Shown: in pieces, positions 44,913 through 57,300 of the stretch
How positions within the stretch are numbered: position 1 is the stretch's first letter
Layout: each line of letters opens with the position of its first letter
Source: Yamagishiella unicocca
Taxonomy: Eukaryota > Chlorophyta > Chlorophyceae > Chlamydomonadales > Volvocaceae
DNA length: 64,000 nucleotides
Assembly (NCBI GenBank): GCA_003116995.1
Contig: BDSL01000023.1
Span: forward strand, 868,001 to 932,000
Direction: 5' to 3'
Program-made: the position numbers and the translations under genes
Notes under the pieces: model-generated
What the model was told of the DNA's origin: nothing
Databases searched by the model: none
The model's input: the letters and a program-made list of their open reading frames with translations, nothing else

Positions 44913-47900
44913 ATGGCTACGATGCCGGAAGAAGATGACCTTCGCCATGAAGTTGTTCAGGAGGAGGGGACTGGACTTCCGCTTCTGCACGTGTACTTGC
45001 CAGAAGGCTTGGCGTTCAGGTGAGCCGACGGTGGATCTGTGGTAAGATCGCTGGGCTCGCGCGACACCAGGCGCAGTATGGTAAAGCCCATAATCTTGCC
45101 GGACGTAGCATCTACCGGTACGATACATACGATGCATATCAACACGGGCATCCGAGCGCGTCGTGTGAGCTAACGGTGCGCCGCCCTTGATATGAGCGCA
45201 GCGACGTGGAGGTGACCATCGGCACCAGCTCTGACGTGGCGGAAGTATTTGTTGAACATGTCGCATCTGAGCGAGTCCTGGCCTTGATCGAACTACCAGG
45301 TGCGTGGGTCTCGACACTAAGGTTCGTTTGTTTCGTTCCTAAGCGGCAGCGTGCATCCGATACATCACGCATACTGATGATTATCAGAAACAGCTGTCAT
45401 ATGATTACGCGGATCAAGCCTGTTGTTGCTGCGCGCTTCCCAGCTGTCGCATGGTTTAGCCCCCCGTATGGCGCCATCTACCTCAGTTTGCAAAGAGTGT
45501 ATCATGGTGTCATTCCGCATGTGCGTTGCCGTCATTTGGTCAGGGGAAACGTAACAACTGAGGGGGCCGCTAGGCGTGACCTAGGCCGCTGAGGGGGCCG
45601 CTAGGCGTGACCTACGTCCCGGATGCAGTGCGGTGCAATGCAATGCACAGTCCGGTGCCAGGGAAATCCGGCACTGAAACAACGCCACAGGGTGGAAACA
45701 TGCCTCAATTTCGCTCATCGCAAATGCGGTAGTGGCGCCGACCGCCATACAAGGTTGTAGATCAGCTCGCGTTATATGTAACCCGCCTGCGGCGTGAAGA
45801 GGTGTCTTGCGCTTCTCCGAGCAGAAGTACCGGCTCTCGCATCGTTCATCAGTGTGCACTCGCTCTGCCGTCAGAGGGGCGCAATTGCTTGGGCGGGGAA
45901 CGCGAGCCCGCAGCCTTGTGCGCGTGCCGCACGCTCGTCGCTCGCAGTTTAAACTCCTGTCCGGGGCCATTTCTGCTTTCGCCACGTGACGGACGCGCGC
46001 TGTGCCCCACTGACACGTGTGTTCTGCCTCCGCACCACACTGGCCCAGATTACGGCGTGGGACAGGACGACGATTCGGTCAAGTACAGCAAGAAGCACCG
46101 TCGCTTCACGATCAGGTGCGCAGCTGCAGTCAGGTAGCGACAACCTACCCCATGCTGATTTCCTACGAGAGGTAAAATAATCACGTACACGGGGAAGCTA
46201 ACCTCGGGCTGGTTGTCAACAACATTTCGGTACGGAGGCGGCTGCAACATTTCTCGACCCACATGGGAATTCATCTACCTCGACTCAGATGAGGAGACGG
46301 GGTGACCCAGATCGGCCACCTTACCATCCCTCCCGGCGTTATCGGTGCGCGCGCAGGCTAAAGGGCAAATCGGATGCGCCCGCCGCCCTCGTTCCTGCGG
46401 TGCCCGCACCGTCCTCCAAAGGGACCTCCCCAGCGACGTCCAGCGGCCCAAGCCCCACGTCGCCCGTGCCACCTGGCGTCTCGCTGCCGCCTGCAAGCAC
46501 CGATAACATCTTCGGGCTGCTGGACAACGACGACGTGTCTGATGACGACGGAGACGGCGCCGGCGAGGGTGCCGCGGGTGGCGGGAAGAAGAAAAAGAAG
46601 AAGAAGAAGAAGGGGAAGAAGGGTGGCGCGGGCGCGGGCGGCGAGGCACAGGAGGAGGTGGAGAGCGCGGAAGCGCCCGCCGCCAACGGCAATCATGGAG
46701 GCGGCGGCGGCGGTGCCGTTGGCGCGGGTAGCAGCGGCGATGAGGTCGAGCCCTCTGCGGCGGCAAATGGCGGCGAGGGTGCGACGGCCGCAGCGAAGAA
46801 GAAAAAGAAGAAAAAGAAGAAGGGCGGTGCAGCTGCAGCGGCGGACGCGCGGGCGCCAGAGGAGGAAGAGGGGCAGGAGGCGGGCGGCAACGAGGCAGAG
46901 GAGGCGGTGGAGGAGGCGGCGCTGCCGGACTGCTCGTCGCCCCCGCCGCCCACTCCTCCCGAGACCGCTTCCTCGCCTCCAGCTGCGCCGGCTTCCGCGC
47001 CTGGGTCCGCGCCGCTGTCGAAGCCGCGAGCCATGTCGGTGGACCTGGTGGAGGACTTTGCTGCGGAGCCGTACGGCAGCTTCGAGGTGGGGCGCGCGGT
47101 GGACCACGACCCGCTGCTCGGCCCCGCGGTGCACCACTCGCTGGGCAAGGTGCAGGTCAAGGGAGAAGACAAGTGGCTCGAGGTGCGCGGGCGGGGCGGG
47201 CTGCGGCTGTGGCTGTGGCTGCTGTGCGAGGATATAGCGCAGCGAGGTTGCAGCTCTAGGGATGGCGCGTGTGAGCGAGGAGCCTGGCAGCTGGCTCGTG
47301 GTGTCTGGGGCGACAGGGAAAGTGTAGTGGTTGCAAAGACCCCAGGTTACGGGGTTCCAGCCTCGGGACGAACGCTGACTAGCACCTGTATGACGACCCA
47401 GCAGAAATGGTTTGGGTATGCTTACGGACGACCCAGTCTGGGTGCCTCGACGGGGAATTCCTGCCTCGTGACCACGACAGTTTTTATCCCACCTCGCCTT
47501 CGCTGCTACATAGCAAAGGAACGTGGTACTTACCCGATCCTTGTCTGGCTATTGTAACCCTTGCAGGCGCCGTCGAACTCCTGGCATCTCGAAGGGCTAG
47601 GTGGTACGTCGGCGGGGACTTCTCGGGTCCTGGCGGGTGCTTGAGCATGCCGGGAAAAGGGGCAGTGCAGCGGGATGTCGGCGGTCCGATGCGCAGTCGT
47701 GGAAAGGAAAGCAAAGACACGAAGCCGGCCACCAACACAGGCACTTCCACCGACGCCAGATACGCAATCCATGCGCAATGTTAAGCCCCGCACACACCGT
47801 TGCCCGCATTCTACAGGCTCGGCGACTCCCGTCTCGGCCTTCGGCGTTTTCGACGGCCACGGCGGCCGCATGGCGGCGCAGCACGTAGCGCGGCAGCTGC

Positions 47901-50900
47901 TGCCGCTCGTGGCACGATTTGCGGAGCGCACGGTGGCTCCGGAACCACCCACTACCCCCGACCAGCTGGCCGCAGAGGGCTACGTGTCGTCGGAGCAGGC
48001 GGCCGACGAGGAGGAGCCGGCGCTGGAGCGGGCGCGCGTGGCTGCGGCACAGGATGCGCTCATAGCGCGGTTACCCAAGGTGCGTGTTGCGGGCTAGCAG
48101 TAGCCGGCTTTCAATAGAATTGAATAGGCTACTAGCGCGGCGAGGCGCAGCTGCGTAAAGCGGTACGGCAGCGTGAGGACGTGGGAGATAGGATATTATG
48201 GCATGGCAATGGTAGAAGCCTTTGTTGCATCGCGCATAAATTCCCGCCCTTTTTGACAGGAGTTGTTTTAGGTAGCGTTGTGGCACGTCAGCGTTGCCAC
48301 TGCGGCAGGCAGACAGGCGGAAGGAAGGGGCTTGTTGGCACGGGTTCAGCAGCACCGCTCGCCCACTGGTATGACCTAGGCGCCCACGCGATGTCCACTT
48401 CCCGCACAGGCGCTGCACGCCGGCTTCGTGCAGTGCGATGAAGACGTGATCGCCCGACACAAGGCCTCGGGAACCACCGCTACACTCGCCATTCAGGTGG
48501 GCTGGGATCAGATTAATTCGTTGGGCGGATACCAGCGGCCCCGGACTGGCTTGGACGGATTTGATATGCGGTGTCTAATGGGCTGGGAACTGGGCTAGGC
48601 TAGGGACGGGATGCTGGTGCTCCCTGCAACATGTCGATATTAATGCCATGAGGGACCTTCGACCAGGTTTGGCCCGGCTTGCTTTGCCCCGCTCGATTCG
48701 GCATCTGCTACAGCAGCAAAGCTTCCTGAGTACCGTCGTATTATCATCACTTGCATGCGGCATGCCAAAGAAGCTGTATATCAGCGCAGGAACCCGCCGG
48801 CGCCGTCCAATGCCCTCCATTTGCGCTACTGATGATAGCGGTACTTGCTGATGCCCTGGTCCAAACACGCCGGCGTTGCGTCCGGCCTGCACAAACTGCG
48901 TCCTCTTCTTCGTGGCCGTGTCCCGCCAGGTCGGATGGGAGCTGCTGGTTGCCAATGTAGGCGACAGCCTGGCATATCTGGACACCGGGTCGGAGATTGT
49001 GGTGGTGAGAGCGGGGTTGGGGACGGCTGGGGTAGTGGGATGCGGTGAGGCGGGAAGTGAGACGGCGAGCATGGGGTGCTGTGGGTTCAAGAGTTCAAAG
49101 TTGATGTTGAAAGTTGCGTTCAGAGCCTCCATAGCCCACGGGACCTAGAGAGGAGGTTGCGCCTTATGGCTCGACATTAAGCCCGGTTGTCTGTCAAGGA
49201 CCTGGCGCCGTGTTGTCAGTGCCTCACCCGCAACCCTGCCTCGCCTACCTCCCACCCTCACCCTCATATGGCCAACTCGCGTTTCCTTCGCTGCCGTCGA
49301 CCTCGCAGATCAGCGCCAACCACCGTGTGGCTGAGAACACGGAGGAGCAGCAGCGCATCATCAGCGCCGGGGGTGAGGCCGCGTGCTGCGAGCTAATAGG
49401 GTTCCACGCTCCCCGCATTCCGTCCGGAAAGTTCCCGCTGCGTGTGGAGGAGGAAGGGTCACGGGATACGGAACACCAGAAGGTCATAAGGGCAGGGGTC
49501 TGCGTCTGCACCCCACGGCCACAAACACATACAGTCGCCGCCCGCTGCTCGCGCGACATGTTCCCGGTCGCGTCAGACCAATCCTCGCTCCCGACATTCG
49601 CTCAGAGTATGTGTACTCCTCGTTGGCTCACCACTTCAGCTGCATAGTTTGTACCTCCATTTTTGCTATCTGTTCTTTTGAGGACAGCAGCGACAATAGC
49701 GACAGCAGACGCCCCACCACCCGTCCTCTGGAATGACTGCTGTCAGCCATTCATGCTCCGTCATCCAAAACTCAGCCCACCGCCACCGCCACCGCCACCG
49801 CCGCGACCGCTGTGCTTGCAGGCCGGATCAAGCCCGCCAAGTACGGCGAGGATGACGAGGAGGACGGCAACTCCGGCAGCGCCACCCCGCACGAGGGGCA
49901 GCACCTGCGGGTGTGGCCGGGAGGCATCAACATGACCCGGACCATTGGTGGGTGCTCCACTCAGTGCCTCCTTCGGTTGGTGTGGTATGGTCGCGTCGGG
50001 TCGGTTTGATTACTTCACGGTTGCCGTGGCTGTGATGTTAGCATGTCGGTAACAAAGTGATAGCACATATTGTTGTTGCGTGTTGTCGCCAACGTGGTGT
50101 CGTCTGGACGCCTATTCAGCCCCCCGACTGCCTCACTGGCCCTCGATGTGTCCTAACTAGGCGACGAGTCGGCCAAGGGGCTGCTCATTGCAGAGCCGGC
50201 AGTACGGCAGATCTCGCTGCCGGTCACCGGCGCCCGCCTCATCATTGCCAGCGACGGGCTGTGGGACGCGGTCAACGCAAAGACCATCATCGGCCAGGTG
50301 AGGCACGGGGCGACGCCAATCATCTTATCGACAGCACATGAACGTGGAGAAGGCGGTTGGTCGACTGGATGAGGGAGTACAATTTCTTTGTCCCCCTGAC
50401 GACATTCCGACCATTATCTTATGTTTTGGAAACCGCTACGACAATCTTAGCAAGTTTTGTCCGGATTAAGCATGATGGACGATGGGGACCAACCATTCCG
50501 GCATATACCACTTGCCCGCCAACACCTTTTCTCCTTTATATCGGTTCACCGGCTTAATTTATTTGTTCTCTCTCCCCTCCTGCGGCCCGGTAGTTGCGAA
50601 CGTGCAACGCCCGCGAGGCAGCTTCCAAGGCGGCTGTGTACGCCATGCGCAACAAGAAGCACGACGACGATGTCACGGTGGTTGTGGCGGACTTCGTGCC
50701 TCGGGACAGCGACCTGCACGTGCCCGGCCTGCTCAAACGCGCCACCGGGCCCGCAACGGCGGCCCTGGCGGCGCTGGCGGCGGCGGGGTTGAGGGAGGAG
50801 CGCGCGGCTCAGTCTTGGCGTCCGCTGGAGACACCGTCTGAGAGCTGGAGGTGCGGGCGGGGAGGGAAGCGAAGCGGAGAGATGTCAGCTGAGCGGGGTG

Positions 50901-51305
50901 TAATGGCAGCGGCATTGGTTGGCAAGCGACGTCTTATGCAGAATGATCACTTGGCAGGCCAGCACCAGGCAACTGATCACACCCACCGACGCGAACCCAG
51001 TCTGTCTTGGACTGGCTAGGAGGCTGGTGACGCTCCCGTGTTGAACGTTGTTGGTTGCTCGTTGTTCGTTGTCGCCACCCAGGGACCGGCACCGCGCCCA
51101 TCGCCAGCGGGCCGCGGCCTACCTGGACCAGCTGGCGGCGGCGGAGGAGGCGGAGGAGGCGGAGGCGGAGCAGCTGGAGCGGCAGCGCCGCATGGCCGTG
51201 GCGCCAGCAGCCGGTACGGCCGGCGTTGGTACGGCGGTACGGCTGCCGCCAGTGTCGGACACGTACCGCGAGCTGGCGGAGCTCAAGGTGCCCTTGGAAG
51301 CGTGA
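44913..51305 (+). CDS. PP2C protein phosphatase with CS/PIH-like N-terminal domain
   Basis: Mn/Mg-dependent Ser/Thr phosphatase. Exons: 44913-45019, 45202-45299, 46049-46115, 46357-47182, 47817-48079, 48410-48496, 48930-49004, 49309-49372, 49822-49947, 50161-50297, 50594-50850, 51083-51305. Exons 1-3 encode MATMPEEDDLRHEVVQ ... PLLHVYLPEGLAFRSDVEV ... ALIELPDYGV ... KYSKKHRRFTIRL, a pattern like CS/PIH1 C-terminal domains. Exon 4 is low complexity with two Lys9 runs and acidic blocks, and ends VKGEDKWLE. The PP2C core has FGVFDGHGG, SGTTATLAI, ELLVANVGDSLAYL, ISANHRVAENTEEQQRI, RVWPGGINMTRTIGD and LIIASDGLWD, resembling the Arabidopsis At1g09160/At1g47380 clade. An acidic coiled C-terminus ends KVPLEA. 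Exon 4 ends in phase 0 but exon 5 needs phase 1, so a small exon (length 1 mod 3) between 47183 and 47816 is missing from my model. ATG 44913 was chosen; 44922 is also in frame. Confidence 0.8.
45558..45615. repeat. 31-bp tandem duplication in intron
   Basis: Two copies of CTGAGGGGGCCGCTAGGCGT GACCTA in the second intron of the PP2C gene. Confidence 0.9.
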
Positions 51306-51500
51306 GTCGCCGGCCGGCAGGCGCGGAGGGCGGGGATTGGGAGGTCTCGCTGGCGATCGCACGGGTGGCCCCAGCGGACGTTTCTCGAGTCACCCCCCCC
51401 CCCATCTTTTGCGCGCTGCAGTTCCCACCACGCTCGCTGCGCCCTCATCGCTGCGCCGCGTGTCGCGGGGGCATGGGGGGCCTGGTTCCTCCTACCACAA

Positions 51501-51558
51501 GACCTGACCTGACCTGACCCGACCCGACCTGACCCGACCCGACCTGACCTGACCTGAC
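51501..51558. repeat. Pentanucleotide repeat (GACCT/GACCC)n
   Basis: About twelve 5-bp units, alternating GACCT and GACCC, between the PP2C stop and the next gene. Confidence 0.95.
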
Positions 51559-51727
51559 ACGCGTGTTGGTGTAGCCTCCGCGAACCGCCGCATTCGCATT
51601 ACCTGAACCCCCCGGCGCAGAACTCGTGGCTTGGTACGGTCTGTCTCGCGCACCGTCGGTTGACCCCTATTGTGGCCTATCCCTCTTGCATCTGTCGTGC
51701 AATGTCTTTTTGAGCAGTTTGCACGAC

Positions 51728-53422
51728 ATGGCGGAAGAGCCCGCGAGCGCCCCGGTGGCGGACGCAGTCGACGACGACTGGACACCGGTGGATGCCAAGA
51801 AGAAGAAGGACAGCGCCGGTGGCTTCGACCTGCGCCGGGAGCTAATGAAGGCCGCCCGGCCGGGGGAGGTGAGGCCGGCAGCGGCGGCTGGCGGCGGCGC
51901 TGGACGGGACGGACGGCCGGAGGGCGGCCGGAGGGAACGCCGCGTTCGGGAGTACGACAGGGATCGCCCGGCACGTCGTGAGCGCGACGCGGCCGCCGGA
52001 GCGGCCGCACCCCCTGCCGACGGGGAGAAAGAGACGGAAGAAGCGGCTGGACAGCAGCAGCAGCAATCGCAGCAGCAGCAGCAGCCGAGGGGGCCGCCGC
52101 CTGCCCGCGGCGAGCGGCGGGATCGCGGTGACCGCGACCGGAGGGACCGCGCAGGTCGGGGGCCTCGCGGGCCCTATGGAGGTGGCGCAGCCGCAGGCGC
52201 GCCAGAGGCCGCTGTCGCCAGCAACGGCGCACTGGCGGCGGCCACCGCGGCAGGTGCGGCGGCTCCCGGCATTGTCAGGTCAGGAGATTACCTGTACGTG
52301 CCGAAGTCAATGCTGATGGGCGGCGGCCAGCCACCCGCGGCGGCGGCGGCAGCAGCGGCGGCGGCGCCCGGGGCGGAGCCTGTCGCTTCGCCAGGGGAGG
52401 GTAGCGGGCCCGGCGGTTACCCGAGGACTCGCCGAGAGAGGCCGCCGCGGGGTGCGGCCAGGAGCCGCCGCGAGGGCCCTCCGCCGCCAGGTGTCGCGCG
52501 AGAGGGCGCCGACGGGGGCGAGCAGGACGGCGGTGCAACGGGGCCCGCGGGGGGAGGTGACGGTCAGGCGTCCGGACCCCGTCGGCAACAGCAGAGGCGG
52601 CCCAGGAAGGAAGTGGATGCCTCCGCGGCTGCTGCGGCTGCGGCGGCAATGGGCGGTTTGGGAGGCGGGCAGGGAGCCGCGTCGCCACCTGCAGTGCCAG
52701 CCCACGTGCCCGTCGCATCCTCTACTGATCCCGTGGTGGTGCTGGGGTCTACCCCAGGGCATCACCAACACCGCCAACAGCATCACTACGGCGGCCAGTC
52801 GGGCCAGCACCAGGGGGCGCCGCAGCAGCACGCGCAGCAGCACGCGCATGACGTGCCACCCGCGCACCCTCGCCCGCAGCAGCACCAGCAGCAGCAGCAC
52901 CCTGCGTCCCGTCCCGCGACAACGCCAAACCATGCGCCAACGGCCGCGCACCACCAGCAGCACCAGCACCAGCGCTCCTACCAGCAGCACCAGCACCAGC
53001 CGCAGGAGGCCCACCAAGCGCAGCGCCCGCCAGCGGCGCCGGCGCCGGCAGCAGCCCCCGCTGCGGTACCAACCTACGCTGGTCCGATGGACTTCGGAGC
53101 TGGCTTCGGCCCGGGGTCTAGCACGTGGCCGCCAACCACTGCAACGGCAACGGTTAGCGGAGGCCAGTACGGCAACTTCCCGGCCGCTAGCAACGGAGCC
53201 GCCAGCGCCGTGCCTCAGCGCCCGCCGGGCCTGGCGGCTAGCGGTGCGGCTCAGAGCCAACGTAACCCGCAGGACGTGGCCGCAGCGGCGGCAGCGGCGG
53301 CGGCGGCGGCGGTGGCGCGGAAGGCGTCGGCGGCGGCCAACGGAGGCCGCGGTGGCGGCGGTGGAGCTGGTCAGGGCGGTGGCCGCGGCTACGGGGGCAA
53401 CTACGCGCAGGGTCGGGGCTAG
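51728..53422 (+). CDS. Disordered Gln/His/Gly/Ala-rich protein, possible RNA-binding
   Basis: I do not recognise a family. A single exon of 564 aa starts MAEEPASAPVADAVDDDWTP, followed by DAKKKKDSAGGFDLRREL, the only segment that looks folded or linear-motif-like. Next come Arg-rich RERR/RDRD/RGDRDRRDR stretches, polyQ, polyA, a long HQQHQHQ region (about residues 345-450) and an RGRGGGGG-type C-terminus ending YAQGRG. GDYLYVPKSMLM (about residue 190) may be a short motif. RG/RGG and Gln-rich disorder is typical of RNP-granule proteins, so RNA binding is a guess. Codon use is GC3-rich like the neighbours. No intron is needed, although an upstream non-coding exon is possible. The ATG at 51728 is the first good Met; the frame is open 34 codons further upstream. 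Confidence 0.65.
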   Translation: MAEEPASAPVADAVDDDWTPVDAKKKKDSAGGFDLRRELMKAARPGEVRPAAAAGGGAGRDGRPEGGRRERRVREYDRDRPARRERDAAAGAAAPPADGEKETEEAAGQQQQQSQQQQQPRGPPPARGERRDRGDRDRRDRAGRGPRGPYGGGAAAGAPEAAVASNGALAAATAAGAAAPGIVRSGDYLYVPKSMLMGGGQPPAAAAAAAAAAPGAEPVASPGEGSGPGGYPRTRRERPPRGAARSRREGPPPPGVAREGADGGEQDGGATGPAGGGDGQASGPRRQQQRRPRKEVDASAAAAAAAAMGGLGGGQGAASPPAVPAHVPVASSTDPVVVLGSTPGHHQHRQQHHYGGQSGQHQGAPQQHAQQHAHDVPPAHPRPQQHQQQQHPASRPATTPNHAPTAAHHQQHQHQRSYQQHQHQPQEAHQAQRPPAAPAPAAAPAAVPTYAGPMDFGAGFGPGSSTWPPTTATATVSGGQYGNFPAASNGAASAVPQRPPGLAASGAAQSQRNPQDVAAAAAAAAAAAVARKASAAANGGRGGGGGAGQGGGRGYGGNYAQGRG

Positions 53423-53860
53423 AGGGTACGGCCTCGGGTCGTTACATCATTTTCGTAGCTATCGATTTTCTCAGGCGCTATGTTGGAGCGCGTGTTGGAG
53501 CGACGCGCGTGCTCAATGAGCCACACCGCAGGGTGGTACCAGCTGGCAGAGGCCGCAGCAGCCGGTGAAAAAAGGGGCATTCGGGTGCAGGAGTATGTTT
53601 TGAAGTACCTCACGGGCGTCGTACGTGTGTGGACGAGCGCTCGTAGGGCAAGTGGTTGTTGCAGTTTGCAGGTTTTGCAGGAAAAGCCTTTTGAGGCGGC
53701 TCACGAGACCGGCCTTGCGGGGGCCGCTGTGCCGGGCTGTGTGCGCATGGCCATCTCGCCGGCTCGCCGCCAACGTTTTGTTTTCGCTTTCATAGCATTT
53801 GCTCATGTGAAATATGCGCCCACCTTGTTCCAAATTCCGTCGCTGAGTGCCTGGGTTGGA

Positions 53861-53865
53861 TGTAA
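53861..53865 (+). terminator. TGTAA poly(A) signal of disordered-protein gene
   Basis: First TGTAA after the stop at 53422; a second lies at about 53945. Either would end the transcript before the convergent NAR1 transcript. Confidence 0.45.
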
Positions 53866-54117
53866 TCCAGGCACTGCATAGCCCCCCGCGACCGCGGCCA
53901 CTTGACGAGCCCCAAGGGGAGGCGGGCTACCTGGTCTAGCGCGCTGTAACGTAGATGATGTTCGTCACATTGCAGGTGCATTCCCATGTTGCAATCAGAG
54001 GAGGGACGTATCCCAACATGGCTTGCGATGCTCTGGGATTTCCCGCCGGTGGTTAGCAGGCTGCGCACCCACGTGCAATGAAACAGGGGACGCCTCGGAC
54101 GAGATTGGGGAATCGAT

Positions 54118-54122
54118 TTACA
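54118..54122 (-). terminator. TGTAA poly(A) signal of NAR1
   Basis: TTACA on the + strand, 250 bp downstream of the NAR1 stop at 54369. Confidence 0.55.
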
Positions 54123-54368
54123 GTTATGAAATGGCAGGGGCTCGTGTTGCATCTTGCATGACTACCTTCCGTGCCACCGGAGTAAGTCAAAGAAGGCACA
54201 TCTCAGCCAGCAGCACATCCTGCGTTGTCATCACATCCTTTTAAGGCGGCAACCGCTGCCGCCACCGCTTCCACCAGTGCCACTCCTCGCCGCTGCCATT
54301 CCACCCTACCGCCGGGTTTGTGCAACCCAGGTTCAAGACCAGCTGGAAACCACGGCATCGGCGGTTGA

Positions 54369-57300
54369 TCACCAGTTTGCAACCATGGCCGTGTTGACGG
54401 TCTTCTCCCGCTCTCGAAAGCTGGTGTGCAGCAGCTGACGTGCTGGCGGCGCGCCGGGCCGCCCGCCGAGCCAGGTGCCGTACAACGCCGCCACCGCGGG
54501 GTTATCCGCCGGTGACCGCGCCGCCACGTCCTGCACACACGGAGGGCCATGTGGGGCGGGCGGGCCATCAGAGAGTTCAGGTGTCGTACTTCCACTGCCC
54601 TCCCACGCCGCTCCCCACCCCAATAACCCTCCCCCGCCCCCCTTCCCTCCCTGACGTCCTCATCTCCGGCACCCTCCCGCATCCAAGCCACTTTCCTGCC
54701 AGCTGCCAACCACCCAACCACCAACGCACCGCGTGTTCGTACATGATCTCCAGCTCCTTGATGAGCTGCTGCGGCGTCACTCCCGGCCCCGGCTTGATCT
54801 GTCCCCCGCCGTTGACGCAGCCGCTCGGGCAGGCCATAACCTCCACATAGTGGTACGGGCAGCGGGAGCCCTTTACCTGCAAACACGGCGCGGATTTGGG
54901 TTTGGGATTGGGTTTCGGGGCGCGGAGGCCGTGGATGCGGGTGGCGTGATGGACAAGCCATGGACAAGCCACGGCAACTGCTAGAGCGCTGTAGCGCTGG
55001 ACTCCAGGCTTTGGCGCGGTTGGGCCGCTGCGACGAAAGCCACATTTACGGTCCTCAAGCCGCACCGCCCCTCCCCCTCCTCCTCCGCAGCTGTTCTCTC
55101 TCCACCATGTCGCGCAACCATGTCACGCAACCATGTCCCCGCAGCCGCACCTGCTGCCCTGCCCCGCAGCCGCACCTGCTGCAGAAGCGTCTGGATATTC
55201 CGAAAGCCGTACACCCGCGCGAAGCGGAGTGCCGGGGCCGGGGCCGGGGCCGGGGGCCCTGGCGGGTGGAGATCCTCCAGTGACAGCTCCTGCGGGACGA
55301 GAGCCCCAACAGCGCAGGCATCAAGCAGAGGTGGCCGCGTCGGCAGCTGGTGGGTTGCGACATGACAGGCCCCCTTTGCGTGCCTGATCTGCCGAGGATA
55401 TGGTGTGTGCGTGTGTGAAGTACGGCGTGTGAAAAGTACGGCGTAAAGTCAATGGGCTCCGGGGGCAATGTGCCAAAGGGCAACCCAGGCATCTACGGGG
55501 CCCGTCTCCTCCCCACGGCCTGAAACCATGAAACCGTACCCACATCAAGGCCCCCGCTCCCCCAACCGGAAACCTCCAGCATGCGTCTCGAAACGTCTAC
55601 ACTCTGAACGGGTTTTCTTTCGTGCACGGGTGTTCCTTGCCACCACCCCCCCACCTGGAAATCTGCATTGTTGCGCCGGTACCGCCATGGCAGCGGCCCG
55701 GCCGGCACCTCCACCCCAAACAGCTCCCTCGCCGCCACCCGAAACACAAAGTCCGCGTAGCCGCCGCTGCTGCTACCGTACGGCATGCCGTACAGCTGGT
55801 CGTCAGGCGGCACCCCGGGCAGGAGTGGGTCGGGGGCGCAATGGGGGGCTGCGGGGTGGGCGAGGCCGCCCGGGTCGCAACCCAGGGGAGGCCGCTGTTG
55901 CAGCAGCTGCTGGACCTCCCCCGTCGTCAGGCAGCAGTCGACCTGCGAGCCCCGCCGCGGGCGATGTAGGGTACGACAAGGTTGTAGGGTACGACAAGGG
56001 TATAGGGTACGACAGGGGTATAGGGTACTACAAGCGTGTTGCCATGTCTACTCGCTGGGTTTGGTCGTGGCTTTGGCGGGCATGCATTATCGTCAAACGC
56101 CGCATGTAAACTGAGACACAGCACGGCACCCAGATGAAACGCTTCCTGCCTTTCTGCACGATGAAACGCTTCCTGCCTTTCTGCACATACACAAAAACAC
56201 GTCCCCTCATTCACGCATTCCCCTCCCTCTTACCTCGGGGACACGGTCCCCCGGACCGCCATCCACCGCCGCCGGCGCCGCCGTCGTCAGCTCATCCCGT
56301 GACGCCTCCAACTTCTTGTCGTAGCACGGCATGACGCTGACGTGGTACAACGACCCAGGGGTCACTCCCCACGCCGCCGCCACCAGCGACTTGACCAGGC
56401 CGCCCATTGCGCCCTGCGGGCTGCGAGTGGAGGAGAGGTGCGGCAGGACCCGCGACCCATGGGTCTTTTCCGCGTAGCACACCCAGCCTGTTGACACCGG
56501 TGTGGGGGGGAATGTGGGGAGGCGGCTGGGTCACCAATCACACACAGTCATGGCTCCCGTCGCTGTTCATCTTTCCTCACATGAACGCAGTCGCGACCCA
56601 GCAGCGAAACGATTGATCCAATCGTCGCCAACAGAGATCGCCCCATCGCACACACAAAAACAATCAGACACCTCTTCATGCCGCTTGGATCATAGCTCCT
56701 GGATCCTGGATCCTGGATTCAGGATCATGAATCCTTCCAGGGTACGATTTGGTAGCAGTGGTGCTATGAACGCAAGCGAAGCGGGGGCCCCTCTCACCTA
56801 CAATGTAAGCCCTCCCATTTACGATGTAAACACTCCACACTCCATCTACAACGTAAGCCCTCCCACCTACAACGTAAGCCCTCCCATCTACGGTGTCAGC
56901 CCTCCCCGACCCTTCACTCATTGCCGGCCATGCTATACCCTAACACGGACTCACCGGGGCAGGCAGATGCCATAACCGGGAGCTGGCCCCCGCCGGCCCC
57001 CTCAGCCAGGCGGCCGCTGGTGCTCGCTTCCTTGGAGGACCGCCACCTGTGGGGGCAGCGTACGAACGCGTACCGTACCTATTTTGGCACCTCGCGAAAA
57101 AACGAAAGCCTGTGAAACGAAAGCCTAGCCTGAGACCCGCTTTCCTTAACACGCGTTTTAGGGCGCCACCCAACCCACGTGCTTCACACCTGCTCCGCAA
57201 CCTAACAGCCCCGTCCTCCCTCCCTGGACCTAGGGTTTTCATTGCAACCCTCCCTGGACCCCCTCGACCTGACCCCAGGGCCCACCTGTCTAGGAACTCC

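Noticed and set aside
46358..47237. Long antisense and alternate-frame ORFs over the PP2C linker exon
   Set aside because: They mirror GC-rich low-complexity codons (poly-Lys read as poly-Phe or poly-Arg); only the frame ending VKGEDKWLE connects to PP2C.
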